A stretch of 64,000 bases of DNA from Arthrobacter ipis (GTDB lineage Bacteria; Actinomycetota; Actinomycetes; Actinomycetales; Micrococcaceae): the NCBI RefSeq assembly GCF_014694315.1, contig NZ_JAAOXD010000004.1, positions 547,377 to 611,376 of the forward strand, written 5' to 3'. Of this stretch, positions 27,095 through 36,221 are shown piece by piece (positions within the stretch are counted from its first letter, which is position 1; every line of letters starts with the position of its first letter). Both the position numbers and the translations under genes were made by a program. A model generated the notes under the pieces. It was given only the letters and a program-made list of their open reading frames with translations, had not been told where the DNA came from and did no database searches.

Positions 27095-27328
27095 TTACGC
27101 CTGGGGAGCGCTGACCCGGACGGTCTGGCCGTTCACCGTCACGGTGTCCCCGTTGTGAAGCTGCCGGCCACGACGGTCGTCGATCTCACCGTTGACCTTG
27201 ACCAGGCCGTTCTTGATCAGCTCCGTTGCCTCCACGCCGTCCTCCACGAGGTTGGCAAGCTTCAGGAGCTGGCCCAGGCGGATCATGGTGTCGCGGATGG
27301 TGATCTCTTCGATTTCCGGGTTGCTCAT
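27095..27328 (-). CDS. S4 domain RNA-binding protein (YbcJ-like)
   Basis: A 77-residue protein consisting of an S4 RNA-binding fold: IRLGQLLKLANLVEDGVEAT, then LIKNGLVKVNGEIDDRRGRQ and GDTVTVNGQTVRV. Such free-standing S4 proteins bind structured RNA, perhaps ribosomal. The ATG at 27328 is the first good start; the frame to 27658 overlaps the divergent transporter. Convergent with the hydrolase gene. Confidence 0.88.
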   Translation of the reverse strand: MSNPEIEEITIRDTMIRLGQLLKLANLVEDGVEATELIKNGLVKVNGEIDDRRGRQLHNGDTVTVNGQTVRVSAPQA

Positions 27329-27361
27329 ACCAGTAATGATGCCTGACGTAAGGTGAAACCA

Positions 27362-28366
27362 ATGACCCATGCACCCCGGCTGCCCCTTGCCGTGGGCCTC
27401 CCGATGGCCGTGGCCTCCGGCCTTGCCATTCCCGTCCAGGGGCGGATTAACGGGGCCCTGGGTGCACGCCTCGGTGACGGCATCGCCGCCGCCGTCGTCA
27501 GTTTCAGCACCGGGCTGATCGTGATGGTCGTCGTGTCCCTGCTGGCCCCCCGCGGGCGGGCCGGCCTCGCCCGGATCCTGCCCGCGCTGCGTGAACGCCG
27601 CTTCCCGCCGTACTACGCGCTCGCGGGCGGCATTGGTGCGTTCTTCGTCTTCGCGCAATCCTTCACCGTGGGGCTGCTGGGCATCGCCCTCTTCACCGTG
27701 GCAACCGTCACCGGACAGACACTCAGCGGCCTCCTTGTGGACCGCCTGGGCATCGGTCCGGCAGGCAAGAAGTCGGTGACCGGCATCCGGGTCATCGGCT
27801 GCATCCTCACCATCGCAGCCGTCGCCTGGGCGGTGTCACCCCGGTTCGCCGGCGGCGCGGCGAGCGCGGCAGGAAGCGCGGCGGCCGGCGGGGTTGCCGA
27901 CCCCGCATCGCTCCTGCTGCCGGTCATCCTGCCGGTTCTCGCCGGCTTCCTCATGAGCTTCCAGCAGGCCATGAACGGCACTGCCACCGTGCACTACGGC
28001 ACCCCGATCGCTGCCACTCTGGTGAACTTCATCGCCGGCACCTGCGTGCTGTGGGTGGCCTGGTCCATCAAGGTGGCCGTCGCCGGGCCGGCCAACCCGC
28101 TGCCGGCGGAATGGTGGTACTACCTCGGCGGGCCCATGGGCTGCGTGTTCATCGGCCTCGGCGCGCTTCTTGTCCGCAGCCTAGGGGTGCTGGTGACGGG
28201 CCTCGGCATGATCGCCGGCCAGCTGCTGGGCTCGCTCGGCCTGGACCTGCTGGCGCCGACGCCGGGCACCGTGGTGGAGGCTGCCACGGTCCTGGGAACC
28301 CTGCTGACCCTCGCTTCCATCGTGGTGGCCACCCTGCCCTGGCCCCGGGGCGCGTTCCGAAGGTGA
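27362..28366 (+). CDS. DMT family transporter (YdcZ/DUF606 type)
   Basis: A 334-residue membrane protein with about ten TM segments in two halves. PLAVGLPMAVASGLAIPVQG and RINGALGARLGDG match the YdcZ repeat, repeated in the second half as GFLMSFQQAMNGTATVHYGT. TAAGGT at 27349-27354 lies 7 nt before the ATG at 27362, fitting a leaderless start; the GTG at 27353 overlaps that box. Substrate unknown. Confidence 0.88.
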   Translation: MTHAPRLPLAVGLPMAVASGLAIPVQGRINGALGARLGDGIAAAVVSFSTGLIVMVVVSLLAPRGRAGLARILPALRERRFPPYYALAGGIGAFFVFAQSFTVGLLGIALFTVATVTGQTLSGLLVDRLGIGPAGKKSVTGIRVIGCILTIAAVAWAVSPRFAGGAASAAGSAAAGGVADPASLLLPVILPVLAGFLMSFQQAMNGTATVHYGTPIAATLVNFIAGTCVLWVAWSIKVAVAGPANPLPAEWWYYLGGPMGCVFIGLGALLVRSLGVLVTGLGMIAGQLLGSLGLDLLAPTPGTVVEAATVLGTLLTLASIVVATLPWPRGAFRR

Positions 28367-28434
28367 CGGGGTGCCTTTCGGAGGTGACGGCGCGGCTTCC
28401 GCAGATGAGGGCGCCTTCCGGAGGCAGCTCCCGG

Positions 28435-28560
28435 TAGGCTAGGTCTCGCAGCTTCCTGCACTGTTTTCCCTTTCCCACGCCCCCGCCCGGCATCCAGCCG
28501 CGGTCCAGGGCCACAGACACCGCGGACCGCACCCAGCGGCCCTGTAGAAATTGGAGTTCC
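28435..28560 (+). promoter_or_regulatory. Promoter and leader of glyS
   Basis: TAGGCT at 28435-28440 is a plausible -10; the resulting leader of about 115 nt contains a hairpin GCGGTCC (28500-28506)/GGACCGC (28524-28530). I looked for T-box features and found none. Upstream (28367-28425) is a degenerate repeat of TTCCGNAGGTGACGG-like units. Confidence 0.4.
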
Positions 28561-28561
28561 C

Positions 28562-29947
28562 ATGGCAGCAAAATCCGTCCTCGACCAGGTCATTTCCCTT
28601 TCCAAGCGGAGAGGCTTCGTTTTCCAGGCCGGCGAGATCTACGGAGGCTCGCGTTCCGCTTGGGACTACGGACCCCTCGGTGCCGAGCTGAAGGAAAACA
28701 TCAAGCGCCAGTGGTGGCAGTCCGTGGTGCGCGGCCGCGAGGACGTGGTGGGCCTGGACTCCTCCGTGATCCTGCCCCGCCAGGTGTGGGAAGCCTCGGG
28801 CCACGTGGACGTTTTCTCCGACCCGCTCGTCGAGTGCCTCTCGTGCCACAAGCGCTACCGCGCCGACCACCTCGAAGAGGAATACGAGGAGAAGAAGGGC
28901 CGCCCGGCCGAGAACGGCCTCAAGGACATCGCCTGCGCCAACTGCGGAACCCGCGGCGAATGGACGGAGCCGCAGGAGTTCTCCGGCCTCCTGAAGACCT
29001 TCCTGGGCCCGGTAGCCAGCGAGGAAGGCCTGCACTACCTGCGCCCCGAAACCGCGCAGGGCATCTTCGTGAACTTCAACAACGTGCTCACCACCTCCCG
29101 AAAGAAGCCGCCGTTCGGCATCGGCCAAATCGGCAAGTCCTTCCGCAACGAAATCACGCCCGGAAACTTCATCTTCCGCACCCGTGAGTTCGAGCAGATG
29201 GAAATGGAATTCTTCGTGGAGCCGGGCACGGACGAAGAGTGGCACCAGTACTGGATGAAGGAGCGCATGTCCTGGTACACCGGCCTGGGCATCCGCGAGG
29301 AAAACCTGCGCTACTTTGAACACCCGCTGGAAAAGCTGAGCCACTACTCCAAGGGCACCACCGACATCGAGTACCGCTTCGGCTTCCAGGGCTCAGAGTG
29401 GGGCGAGCTGGAAGGCATCGCCAACCGCACCGACTTCGACCTCTCCACCCACGCCAAGGCCTCCGGGACGGACCTCAGCTACTTCAACCAGGCCACCAAC
29501 GAGCGCTTCACCCCGTACGTTATTGAGCCCGCCGCCGGCCTGACCCGGTCCTTCATGGCGTTCCTCATCGACGCCTACACGGAGGACGAGGCCCCCAACG
29601 CCAAGGGCGGCGTGGACGTCCGCACCGTGCTCAAGCTCGACCCGCGGCTCGCCCCGGTCAAGGCTGCTGTGCTGCCGCTCAGCCGTAACGAGGACCTGTC
29701 CCCGAAGGCCAAGGACCTGGGCACCCAGCTGCGCAAGAACTGGAACATCGACTTCGACGACGCCGGCGCCATCGGCCGCCGCTACCGCCGCCAGGATGAG
29801 ATCGGCACCCCGTTCTGCATCACCGTGGACTTCGACACGCTCGAGGACCAGGCGGTCACCATCCGTGAACGCGACACCATGAGCCAGGAACGCGTGTCCC
29901 TGGACAAGGTGGAGGGCTACCTGGCCGCACGGCTGATCGGCGCCTAG
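28562..29947 (+). CDS. glyS: Glycyl-tRNA synthetase (dimeric class II)
   Basis: A 461-residue single-chain alpha2 type glycyl-tRNA synthetase. [20 protein letters not shown] is the conserved N-terminal part; motif 2 lies in [20 protein letters not shown], with [11 protein letters not shown] next; [20 protein letters not shown] belongs to motif 3. The anticodon-binding domain covers the last 120 residues. A GNAT gene begins 2 nt after the stop, so it is probably co-translated. Confidence 0.96.
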   Translation: MAAKSVLDQVISLSKRRGFVFQAGEIYGGSRSAWDYGPLGAELKENIKRQWWQSVVRGREDVVGLDSSVILPRQVWEASGHVDVFSDPLVECLSCHKRYRADHLEEEYEEKKGRPAENGLKDIACANCGTRGEWTEPQEFSGLLKTFLGPVASEEGLHYLRPETAQGIFVNFNNVLTTSRKKPPFGIGQIGKSFRNEITPGNFIFRTREFEQMEMEFFVEPGTDEEWHQYWMKERMSWYTGLGIREENLRYFEHPLEKLSHYSKGTTDIEYRFGFQGSEWGELEGIANRTDFDLSTHAKASGTDLSYFNQATNERFTPYVIEPAAGLTRSFMAFLIDAYTEDEAPNAKGGVDVRTVLKLDPRLAPVKAAVLPLSRNEDLSPKAKDLGTQLRKNWNIDFDDAGAIGRRYRRQDEIGTPFCITVDFDTLEDQAVTIRERDTMSQERVSLDKVEGYLAARLIGA

Positions 29948-29949
29948 CC

Positions 29950-30912
29950 GTGGCGATCCAATACCGTGAATGGCACGAGGGCGACGACCTCGCGCTGCTT
30001 GAGGTCTGGGGCGACCCGGAAACCGATCAGGCGGGCCAGTTCCGCGCCACCCTCGCGCCCTCGGGCAACGCGCCGTGGCGGCGCTGCATCGTGGCCGAGG
30101 ACGTCGTCGACGGCGTGGCCATCCCAGTCGCCGCCGGCGTGGTCCACGAGGCCAGCCTTCACCCGGAGCGGCTGTGGGTGTACGTCGAAGTGGCCCGGGA
30201 CCACCGCCGATCGGGCATTGGTTCCACGCTGCTCATGATGCTGCGCCGCGAGGCGGAAGGGTCGCCGTCGGGCGTTACCCGGCTGCGCTGCAAGGTGGAG
30301 CCGGGCACCACCGGTGCCGCCTTCGCAGAAGCTGCGGGGCTTACCCCGATCCAGCACACCCGGCTCGTCGTGGTGGAGCCGGCGGCCCTGAAGCTTCCGG
30401 TCTTCGGCGACGGTTCCGAGGAAGCGGCGTCGGAGCGCATCCAGGACCTGGCCACCGGTTCGGTGGAGCTGTCCGACGTCGTCGGACGGTACTACTCGTC
30501 CGTCCACGGCTGGGACAGCCCGGGTGAACTGGGCATCGGTACGGTGCAGCGGCTGTTCCTGGACGAGCTCAGCGGTGCGCATGGCGCGATCGTTCTGCGC
30601 GCCCCGAAAGCCAGCGCCTTCGGGTCAGGCGTGCCGGCAACCCGCAAGGGCAAGATCCAGGCCTTCGCGATCAGCTATGCGCAGGGCAACTCTGATCACC
30701 CCTCGGATGTGTTCCTCGGCCATGAGCCGGAGCTGGATGCCGACGAGGCCCAGGCCGCGGTCCGCGACTTGCTGGCACTCATCGCATACCAGTACCCGGT
30801 GCTCATGGAAGTGGACGATTCGATGACAGCGCTTCGCACCGTCGTCGAGCCGCTGATGGAAGCGGGCAAGGCCCGCCGCCAGGGCTCCGAGACGTTCGTC
30901 GTCTCCGACTGA
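29950..30912 (+). CDS. GNAT family N-acetyltransferase
   Basis: A 320-residue protein with an N-terminal GNAT domain (about 1-145). The acetyl-CoA loop is in LWVYVEVARDHRRSGIGSTL, with Arg/Gly-rich RRSGIGS. The C-terminal half may be a second, degenerate acyltransferase domain (residues about 160-310). GTG start 2 nt after glyS. Target unknown; coupling to glyS does not define it. Confidence 0.85.
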   Translation: MAIQYREWHEGDDLALLEVWGDPETDQAGQFRATLAPSGNAPWRRCIVAEDVVDGVAIPVAAGVVHEASLHPERLWVYVEVARDHRRSGIGSTLLMMLRREAEGSPSGVTRLRCKVEPGTTGAAFAEAAGLTPIQHTRLVVVEPAALKLPVFGDGSEEAASERIQDLATGSVELSDVVGRYYSSVHGWDSPGELGIGTVQRLFLDELSGAHGAIVLRAPKASAFGSGVPATRKGKIQAFAISYAQGNSDHPSDVFLGHEPELDADEAQAAVRDLLALIAYQYPVLMEVDDSMTALRTVVEPLMEAGKARRQGSETFVVSD

Positions 30913-30930
30913 CGCAACTGTGTAGCAGTT

Positions 30931-30960
30931 CAGGGCGTTCTCAGGGCTGGGAACGCCCTG
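30931..30960. terminator. Bidirectional terminator, GNAT and acyltransferase genes
   Basis: CAGGGCGTTC (30931-30940) and GAACGCCCTG (30951-30960) form a perfect 10-bp stem, extended by CAGT/ACTG beyond a T-T mismatch, between convergent genes. Confidence 0.75.
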
Positions 30961-30981
30961 TACTGATACCTACTTGGGCTG

Positions 30982-31794
30982 CTACTCACGTGGGTGTACC
31001 GGGGCCGATGTGGTTCGGGAAGTACGACGGCGGTCCCTCGCCAGGTCGGCGGCATCGAGCCTTCGCCGTTCCGCCTCTGAGATGGCACCGCCGCCGAGGT
31101 CCGCCGGCATCCACCAGTCGCCGCGCCGCGCCGCCACGGGAAAGCTGGCGATGGCGGCGTCGACTCCAGCCTGCAGCGTCCTGCGGAGCCGCGCCGTTTC
31201 AGCCTCCGCGTCGATGCCCGCAGTCAAACGCACCGGCTCGCCGATATGCACCCGTACCGGAGCACGCCGGACGCGGTGCAGCGGAAGGCCGTTGCCGCGG
31301 GTCAGGATCCGGTGGGCACCCCAGACGGAGACCGGAATGAGCGGCACGCCTGCCTCGGCCGCCATCCGCACGGCGCCCGTCTTGCACTCGCGGACCTTGA
31401 AGCTGCGGCTGACGCCGGCCTCCGGCATGACCGCCAGGTAGTCGCCGGCACGGAGCCTGGCCACGGCGTCGTCGTACGCCGCAGTTCCCGAACCGCGGGG
31501 CACCACCACCTGGCCCGCTGCGCTGATAAATGGACCCGCGAGCCAGTGGTCCGCCGCTCCCTGGTGGATCATGAACCGCAGTTGCCCGCGGTTGTGCCGC
31601 CACAACACCAGCTCGGCAGCGGCGAAGTCCAGGTAGCCGAAGTGGGTGATGGCGACGACGGCACCGGCTTTCCCGTCCGGCAGGTTTTCCTGTCCCGTCA
31701 CCATCAGGCGGATCCGGAACAGCCACCGCAGGAAGAGCCCTGCCCGCACGAGGAGGCGGTAGAAGCGGTTGCTGGCGGCCGGGGTCCAGGGCAT
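30982..31794 (-). CDS. 1-acyl-sn-glycerol-3-phosphate acyltransferase family protein
   Basis: A 270-residue PlsC-family acyltransferase. The catalytic HX4D is in VAITHFGYLDFAAAEL; the glycerol-phosphate motif is YLAVMPEAGVSRSFKV; further conserved GVPLIPVSVWGAHRIL. A hydrophobic stretch at about 10-30 may anchor it. It acylates lysophosphatidate or a related lipid at the membrane. ATG at 31794, 17 nt after the stop of the DUF1295 gene on the same strand; a longer frame to 31866 overlaps it. Confidence 0.9.
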   Translation of the reverse strand: MPWTPAASNRFYRLLVRAGLFLRWLFRIRLMVTGQENLPDGKAGAVVAITHFGYLDFAAAELVLWRHNRGQLRFMIHQGAADHWLAGPFISAAGQVVVPRGSGTAAYDDAVARLRAGDYLAVMPEAGVSRSFKVRECKTGAVRMAAEAGVPLIPVSVWGAHRILTRGNGLPLHRVRRAPVRVHIGEPVRLTAGIDAEAETARLRRTLQAGVDAAIASFPVAARRGDWWMPADLGGGAISEAERRRLDAADLARDRRRTSRTTSAPVHPRE

Positions 31795-31810
31795 ACGATG
31801 CTGCCGGATC

Positions 31811-32656
31811 TCAGTGCCGCCGCGGCGGCCACGGGATGAAGCCGCTGGTGGACTGCACGTAGGCACGGTAGCCGGGGCGGCCGGACATGGCCTGCTCCGT
31901 GAGCGGCTTCCCGGTCTTGGCGGTCAGCGTCCAGATCATCAGTGCAGGGGAGAGAACGGTCAGGACGCCGGGCCAGGACTCAGCCGCGATGAGGAACAGG
32001 CCGGCCCAGACGGCGGCGTCGCCAAAGTAGTTGGGGTGCCTTGTGTAGCGCCACAGCCCGGTGTTCAGGACGGTTCCCCTGCGGGCAGGATCCTTCTTGA
32101 ACTGCTCCAGCTGCCGGTCGCCCACCGACTCGAAGATGAATCCGGTCAGCCATACTGCCGAACCAGCCACGGCGAGAGGCCCGAGCGGACCGGCGGCGAA
32201 CATGCCCACCTGGATGGTCAGCGAGACGAAGAACATCACGAGGCCCTGTGGCAGGTAGACGCGGCGGAGGGCGTAGGCGTTCCGCGACCCGCGTGCTCCT
32301 TTGAGCAACGCCACGTAGCGGGGGTCCTCATGGCCGCCGCGCGCCCGGCGGCCGATGTGAGTGCCGAGCCGGATTCCCCAGATGGCTGTCAGAACCAGCA
32401 GGAGTACCCGCCTGCCGCTGTCGCCCTCCGCGGCCGAGAGGACATAGGAGATCAACGCGATGACGACAAAGCCCGGGCCCCACGCCACGTCCATCACCGA
32501 ATGCCGCGCTTGGCCGCCGGCCACGATACTGCCGGCCACGGTACTGGCCGCCCCGGCCCCGATGGCAACGGCGTACGTCACGGCAAGCACCAGCACCACG
32601 CCCAGCGCTGCCCACGGCAGGCTGGCCACGAACGCCTCCAGCGCAAACGGGCTCAT
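31811..32656 (-). CDS. DUF1295 / steroid 5-alpha-reductase-like membrane protein
   Basis: A 281-residue multi-pass membrane protein. The C-terminal motif NTGLWRYTRHPNYFGDAAVW is the hallmark of the steroid reductase C-terminal/ICMT-like fold, with NADPH-related residues in RPGYRAYVQSTSGFIPWPPR. About six or seven TM segments. Substrate unknown; a lipid or isoprenoid is likely given the PlsC-like gene just downstream. Confidence 0.88.
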   Translation of the reverse strand: MSPFALEAFVASLPWAALGVVLVLAVTYAVAIGAGAASTVAGSIVAGGQARHSVMDVAWGPGFVVIALISYVLSAAEGDSGRRVLLLVLTAIWGIRLGTHIGRRARGGHEDPRYVALLKGARGSRNAYALRRVYLPQGLVMFFVSLTIQVGMFAAGPLGPLAVAGSAVWLTGFIFESVGDRQLEQFKKDPARRGTVLNTGLWRYTRHPNYFGDAAVWAGLFLIAAESWPGVLTVLSPALMIWTLTAKTGKPLTEQAMSGRPGYRAYVQSTSGFIPWPPRRH

Positions 32657-32666
32657 GAAAGATGTT

Positions 32667-33428
32667 TCACAGAACTAGCGGCAGTGCCTCGCCGGACGGG
32701 GGCAGCACCCTGTCCAGGGCTGCCGTAGACGCAGAGGGCCCTGCCCCGGGAACCCCAGTCCGTTCCAGGAAGGCCTTCATCAGGAACCCGGTGGCCAGCC
32801 TGTGCCACAGCCCTACCCTCCGGAACATGAAGTGCCCGGCCCCGCGGAGCGAGACGTACCTCATCTCCGCCGCTCCCGAAGCCGCCCGCCGCGCGAACCG
32901 CAGTGATGCCGCCGGGCTCGTCCACCGGTCCTCGTTCCCGTGAACGATCAGGACCTTCCGTCCGGCGACCGCGGAGGCGGGAGTGGCGTCATCGAGCCAC
33001 GGAGCCAGCGCCACCACGGCGTCCACGCCCGGTTCATCCGCCGCACAGATGGCGGTGAGGCCGCCCATCGAATGCCCCAGCAGGTAGACGGGCGCTCCGG
33101 GGTGCGTCTCGCGGATTTTGGCCAGCGCCCAGCGCGCATCCTTCAGCGGGGTCATGTCCTCGCCGTTCCAGCCGCGCACGCTGTTCCGCAGGATCCAGAC
33201 CTCCAGGCCGTGCTTTTTGCCGGCACCGTGCAGGTGGCGGGCGAACGGCACCATCCGCGCCGGGCTCAGGTGCCTGGCCTGGACGGGCTCGAAGCTGCGC
33301 GACTTGCCGCCGTGCAGCACCAGGGCCACGCCGCGGGTGGGACCGGACGGGGCCAGAACCGTCAGCACCGCTTCGTTGCCAGTTCGGTGTTGGCTCACTG
33401 CTGCATCCTCCGACGTTTCGTCGTTCAT
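32667..33428 (-). CDS. Alpha/beta hydrolase
   Basis: A 253-residue hydrolase. VALVLHGGKSRSFEPV is the oxyanion segment, VYLLGHSMGGLTAICAAD holds nucleophile Ser in GHSMG, VLIVHGNEDRWTSP the Asp and LRGAGHFMFRR the His. Upstream of and 10 nt from the DUF1295 gene, so hydrolase, DUF1295 and PlsC genes form one minus-strand unit. TAGGGT at 33435-33440 lies 6 nt before the ATG: probable leaderless mRNA. Confidence 0.9.
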   Translation of the reverse strand: MNDETSEDAAVSQHRTGNEAVLTVLAPSGPTRGVALVLHGGKSRSFEPVQARHLSPARMVPFARHLHGAGKKHGLEVWILRNSVRGWNGEDMTPLKDARWALAKIRETHPGAPVYLLGHSMGGLTAICAADEPGVDAVVALAPWLDDATPASAVAGRKVLIVHGNEDRWTSPAASLRFARRAASGAAEMRYVSLRGAGHFMFRRVGLWHRLATGFLMKAFLERTGVPGAGPSASTAALDRVLPPSGEALPLVL

Positions 33429-33434
33429 TTATCA

Positions 33435-33458
33435 ACCCTATGGCGGCCGCCGTAGAGT
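33435..33458. promoter_or_regulatory. Back-to-back -10 boxes of divergent promoters
   Basis: Minus-strand TAGGGT (33440-33435) serves the hydrolase; plus-strand TAGAGT (33453-33458) serves the yibE/F unit. Only 12 bp separate them, and the start codons are 36 bp apart, so each promoter's -35 region overlaps the other's -10/start region and the two probably compete. Confidence 0.55.
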
Positions 33459-33464
33459 TCAAGC

Positions 33465-33482
33465 ATGAGGTTTAGCTGCTGA
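33465..33482 (+). CDS. Five-codon leaderless upstream ORF (candidate)
   Basis: ATG AGG TTT AGC TGC TGA encodes MRFSC. TAGAGT ends 6 nt before its ATG, and its TGA shares the A with the ATG of the yibE/F gene (TGATG). Translation of the next gene may therefore depend on termination here. Chance cannot be excluded for so short an ORF. Confidence 0.4.
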   Translation: MRFSC

Positions 33483-34975
33483 TGGGTTCAGGTCACTCCC
33501 ACGGTCATACAGGGCATTCGGAGCCAACCGCTGAAGCGATGGCCGCCCGCAGGAAAGCAAACAGGATTCTGGCTGCGGTGCTGATCCCGCTGACCCTGCT
33601 GACCCTTGCGGCCATGGCCGCGCTCTGGCCCTCGGGCAGCAAGGAAGGCCTGACCCTGGCCAACCCGTATGCCGCAGCCCCGGGCGTCACATTCGACACC
33701 GGGCGGATCCAGCGCGTGGTCACCGAGAGCTGCACGCAGGCGTCAGCCGGAGACAGCGCGGCCGGAGGCACGGCAGCCCAGGACGGCCCAGCGCAGGGCA
33801 GCACAGGCGGCGGTTCGCAATGCACCTTCGCATTCACAGAGCCGGACAAGGGCGGCAACCCTGTCAAAGTGGTGATCAACCCGGACATCGCCAAGTCGCA
33901 CGGCGTCAAGGTGGGCGACAACATCCGCTACCTCAACCTGTCCCACGCCCAGGCGGCAGCCACCGGCACCGATGCCCCGGCGGCCCAGGGGTCGCCGTCG
34001 TACATCTTTGTGGACTTCGTCCGCACCATGCCGATCATCCTGCTGGCCATCCTCTACGCCGTCGTGGTGGTAGCCGTGGCGCGCTGGCGGGGGCTGCGCG
34101 CCCTGATCGGCCTCATCGGCGCCTACTTTGTGCTGGGCAGCTTCATGCTCCCCGGCCTCGTGGAGGGCAAGCCTCCGCTCCTGCTGGCCCTGGTGGGCTC
34201 GACGGTAATCATGATCGGGGTGCTGTACTTCGCGCACGGATTCTCGGCGCGGACTTCGACGGCGCTGCTGGGCACCATTTTCGGGCTCGGCATCACCGCC
34301 CTGCTCGCGGCCTGGGCCACCGACGCGGCCAACCTCGCCGGCGTGGGAAGCCACGACGCCGCCACGCTCGTGAACATCTCGGACAGCATTTCAATCTCCG
34401 GCATCATCCTGTGCGGCCTCATCATATCCGGGCTCGGCGTGCTGAACGACGTCACCATCACCCAGTCCTCCGCGGTGTGGGAGCTGTACGAACTCGCGCC
34501 CAACACGAGTGCGCGGAAGCTGTTCTCCTCGGCCATGCGGATCGGCCGCGACCACATCGCCTCCACGGTGTACACCATTGCGTTCGCCTATGCGGGTGCC
34601 GCCCTGCCCATCCTCATCATCGTGATGCTCTACAACCGTCCGCTGGGGGAGGCGCTGACCAGCGCCGAGCTGTCCGAGGAGGTCATCCGCACGCTGGTCG
34701 GCTCCATCGGCCTGGTCCTGGCGATTCCGGTCACCACGCTGATCGCCGTGCTGGTGGTCAAGGCCACGGGCGTCCGGTCGGCTGTATTGCCCCGCACGTC
34801 GGATGCTGATCCCCACCCGGGCGGCCATGCCGCCATAACGGCCGACGACGTCGACGACACCGGCGCGCTCGCGGCCGCCGCGGCGGTGGCTGGCCGGGAA
34901 CGTGCCGAAGCTGACGCGCCGGCGACCCGGCGGGGACGGCGTGCTGCCCGGCATGATTCAGTGCAGCGGGACTGA
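33482..34975 (+). CDS. YibE/F family membrane protein
   Basis: A 497-residue protein of the YibE/F family. TM1 at about residues 24-44, an extracytoplasmic region (about 45-175) with two cysteines, then about seven TM segments containing GLRALIGLIGAYFVLGSFML, LNDVTITQSSAVWELYELAP and GRDHIASTVYTIAFAYAGAA, and a charged cytoplasmic tail from about 430. Function unknown. Its ATG overlaps the stop of a five-codon upstream ORF and has only a distant GAGG, so it may be read by coupling. Confidence 0.88.
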   Translation: MGSGHSHGHTGHSEPTAEAMAARRKANRILAAVLIPLTLLTLAAMAALWPSGSKEGLTLANPYAAAPGVTFDTGRIQRVVTESCTQASAGDSAAGGTAAQDGPAQGSTGGGSQCTFAFTEPDKGGNPVKVVINPDIAKSHGVKVGDNIRYLNLSHAQAAATGTDAPAAQGSPSYIFVDFVRTMPIILLAILYAVVVVAVARWRGLRALIGLIGAYFVLGSFMLPGLVEGKPPLLLALVGSTVIMIGVLYFAHGFSARTSTALLGTIFGLGITALLAAWATDAANLAGVGSHDAATLVNISDSISISGIILCGLIISGLGVLNDVTITQSSAVWELYELAPNTSARKLFSSAMRIGRDHIASTVYTIAFAYAGAALPILIIVMLYNRPLGEALTSAELSEEVIRTLVGSIGLVLAIPVTTLIAVLVVKATGVRSAVLPRTSDADPHPGGHAAITADDVDDTGALAAAAAVAGRERAEADAPATRRGRRAARHDSVQRD

Positions 34976-35039
34976 ACGCCGCCGTCGCCGTCCCGCCCGG
35001 ACTTCTGCCCGATTTGCCCGCCTTTGAGACAATGGACGG

Positions 35040-36221
35040 GTGACTGTTGTAGCAACGCCTCCCGCCCCCCGGCTGGAACTTCCGCCGCTGAAACTCGGCC
35101 CCATCACCGTGGACACCCCGGTGGTGCTCGCCCCCATGGCCGGAATCACCAACACCGCCTTCCGCAGGCTCTGCCGTGAATACGGCGGCGGGCTGTACGT
35201 GGCCGAGATGGTCACCTCCCGAGCCCTTGTGGAGCGGACGCCGGAATCGCTGCGCATCATCTCGCACGACGACGACGAGAAAGTCCGGTCCGTCCAGCTC
35301 TACGGCGTGGACCCCGTCACCGTGGGTGCGGCCGTCCGCATGCTGGTGGAGGAGGACCGGGCGGACCACATCGACCTCAACTTCGGCTGCCCCGTGCCCA
35401 AGGTCACCCGGCGCGGCGGCGGATCGGCCCTGCCGTGGAAGATCGACCTCTTCACCTCCATCGTGCAGACCGCCGTCCGGGAAGCCTCCAAGGGCGGCAT
35501 CCCGCTGACCATCAAGATGCGCAAGGGCATCGACGATGACCACCTGACGTACCTCGACGCCGGCCGGATCGCGCGCGATTCCGGTGTTGCCGCCGTCGCC
35601 CTGCACGGCCGCACGGCGGCTCAGTTCTACTCGGGCCAGGCTGACTGGTCCGCCATCGCCCGCCTGCGCGAGGCCCTTCCGGATATTCCGGTGCTGGGCA
35701 ACGGCGACATCTGGTCCGCCGAGGACGCCGTCCGGATGGTCCGCGAAACCGGAGTCGACGGCGTCGTCATCGGCCGCGGCTGCCAGGGCCGGCCCTGGCT
35801 GTTCGGCGACCTGCAGGCGGCGTTCGAAGGCAGCGACCAGCGGCACCGTCCCGGCCTGCGCGAGGTGGCCGAGGGCGTATACCGGCACGCCGAGCTCATG
35901 GTCGAAACCTTCGGAAATGACGAATACAAGGCGCTGCGGGAGATCCGCAAGCACATGGCCTGGTACTTCAAGGGCTACGTGGTGGGCAGCGACCTGAGGA
36001 CGAAACTGGCCACCGTGCCCACCCTCGAAGTGCTCCGCGAACTGCTCGACCAGCTGGACATGGACCTGCCGTATCCCGGCGTCGACTCGGAGGGGCCCCG
36101 CGGGCGCGCCGGTTCACCCAAAAAACCGGCCCTGCCCAAGGACTGGCTGCTGAGCCGCCAGCTGAACGAGGACCAGTCGCGTGACATCGCCGCGGCAGAA
36201 CTGGATGTGTCCGGTGGCTGA
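35040..36221 (+). CDS. dusB: tRNA-dihydrouridine synthase
   Basis: A 393-residue FMN enzyme that reduces uridines in the tRNA D-loop. Motifs: VVLAPMAGITNTAFRRLCRE (FMN binding), DHIDLNFGCPVPKVTRRGGG, VALHGRTAAQFYSG and GVVIGRGCQGRPWLFGD. GACAAT (35028-35033) lies 6 nt before the GTG, suggesting a leaderless mRNA. The 3' end overlaps dgt. Confidence 0.94.
   Translation: MTVVATPPAPRLELPPLKLGPITVDTPVVLAPMAGITNTAFRRLCREYGGGLYVAEMVTSRALVERTPESLRIISHDDDEKVRSVQLYGVDPVTVGAAVRMLVEEDRADHIDLNFGCPVPKVTRRGGGSALPWKIDLFTSIVQTAVREASKGGIPLTIKMRKGIDDDHLTYLDAGRIARDSGVAAVALHGRTAAQFYSGQADWSAIARLREALPDIPVLGNGDIWSAEDAVRMVRETGVDGVVIGRGCQGRPWLFGDLQAAFEGSDQRHRPGLREVAEGVYRHAELMVETFGNDEYKALREIRKHMAWYFKGYVVGSDLRTKLATVPTLEVLRELLDQLDMDLPYPGVDSEGPRGRAGSPKKPALPKDWLLSRQLNEDQSRDIAAAELDVSGG

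Noticed and set aside
28441..28561. T-box leader before glyS
   Set aside because: No specifier loop, AGGGUGG-like T-box sequence or antiterminator is visible; only one simple hairpin.
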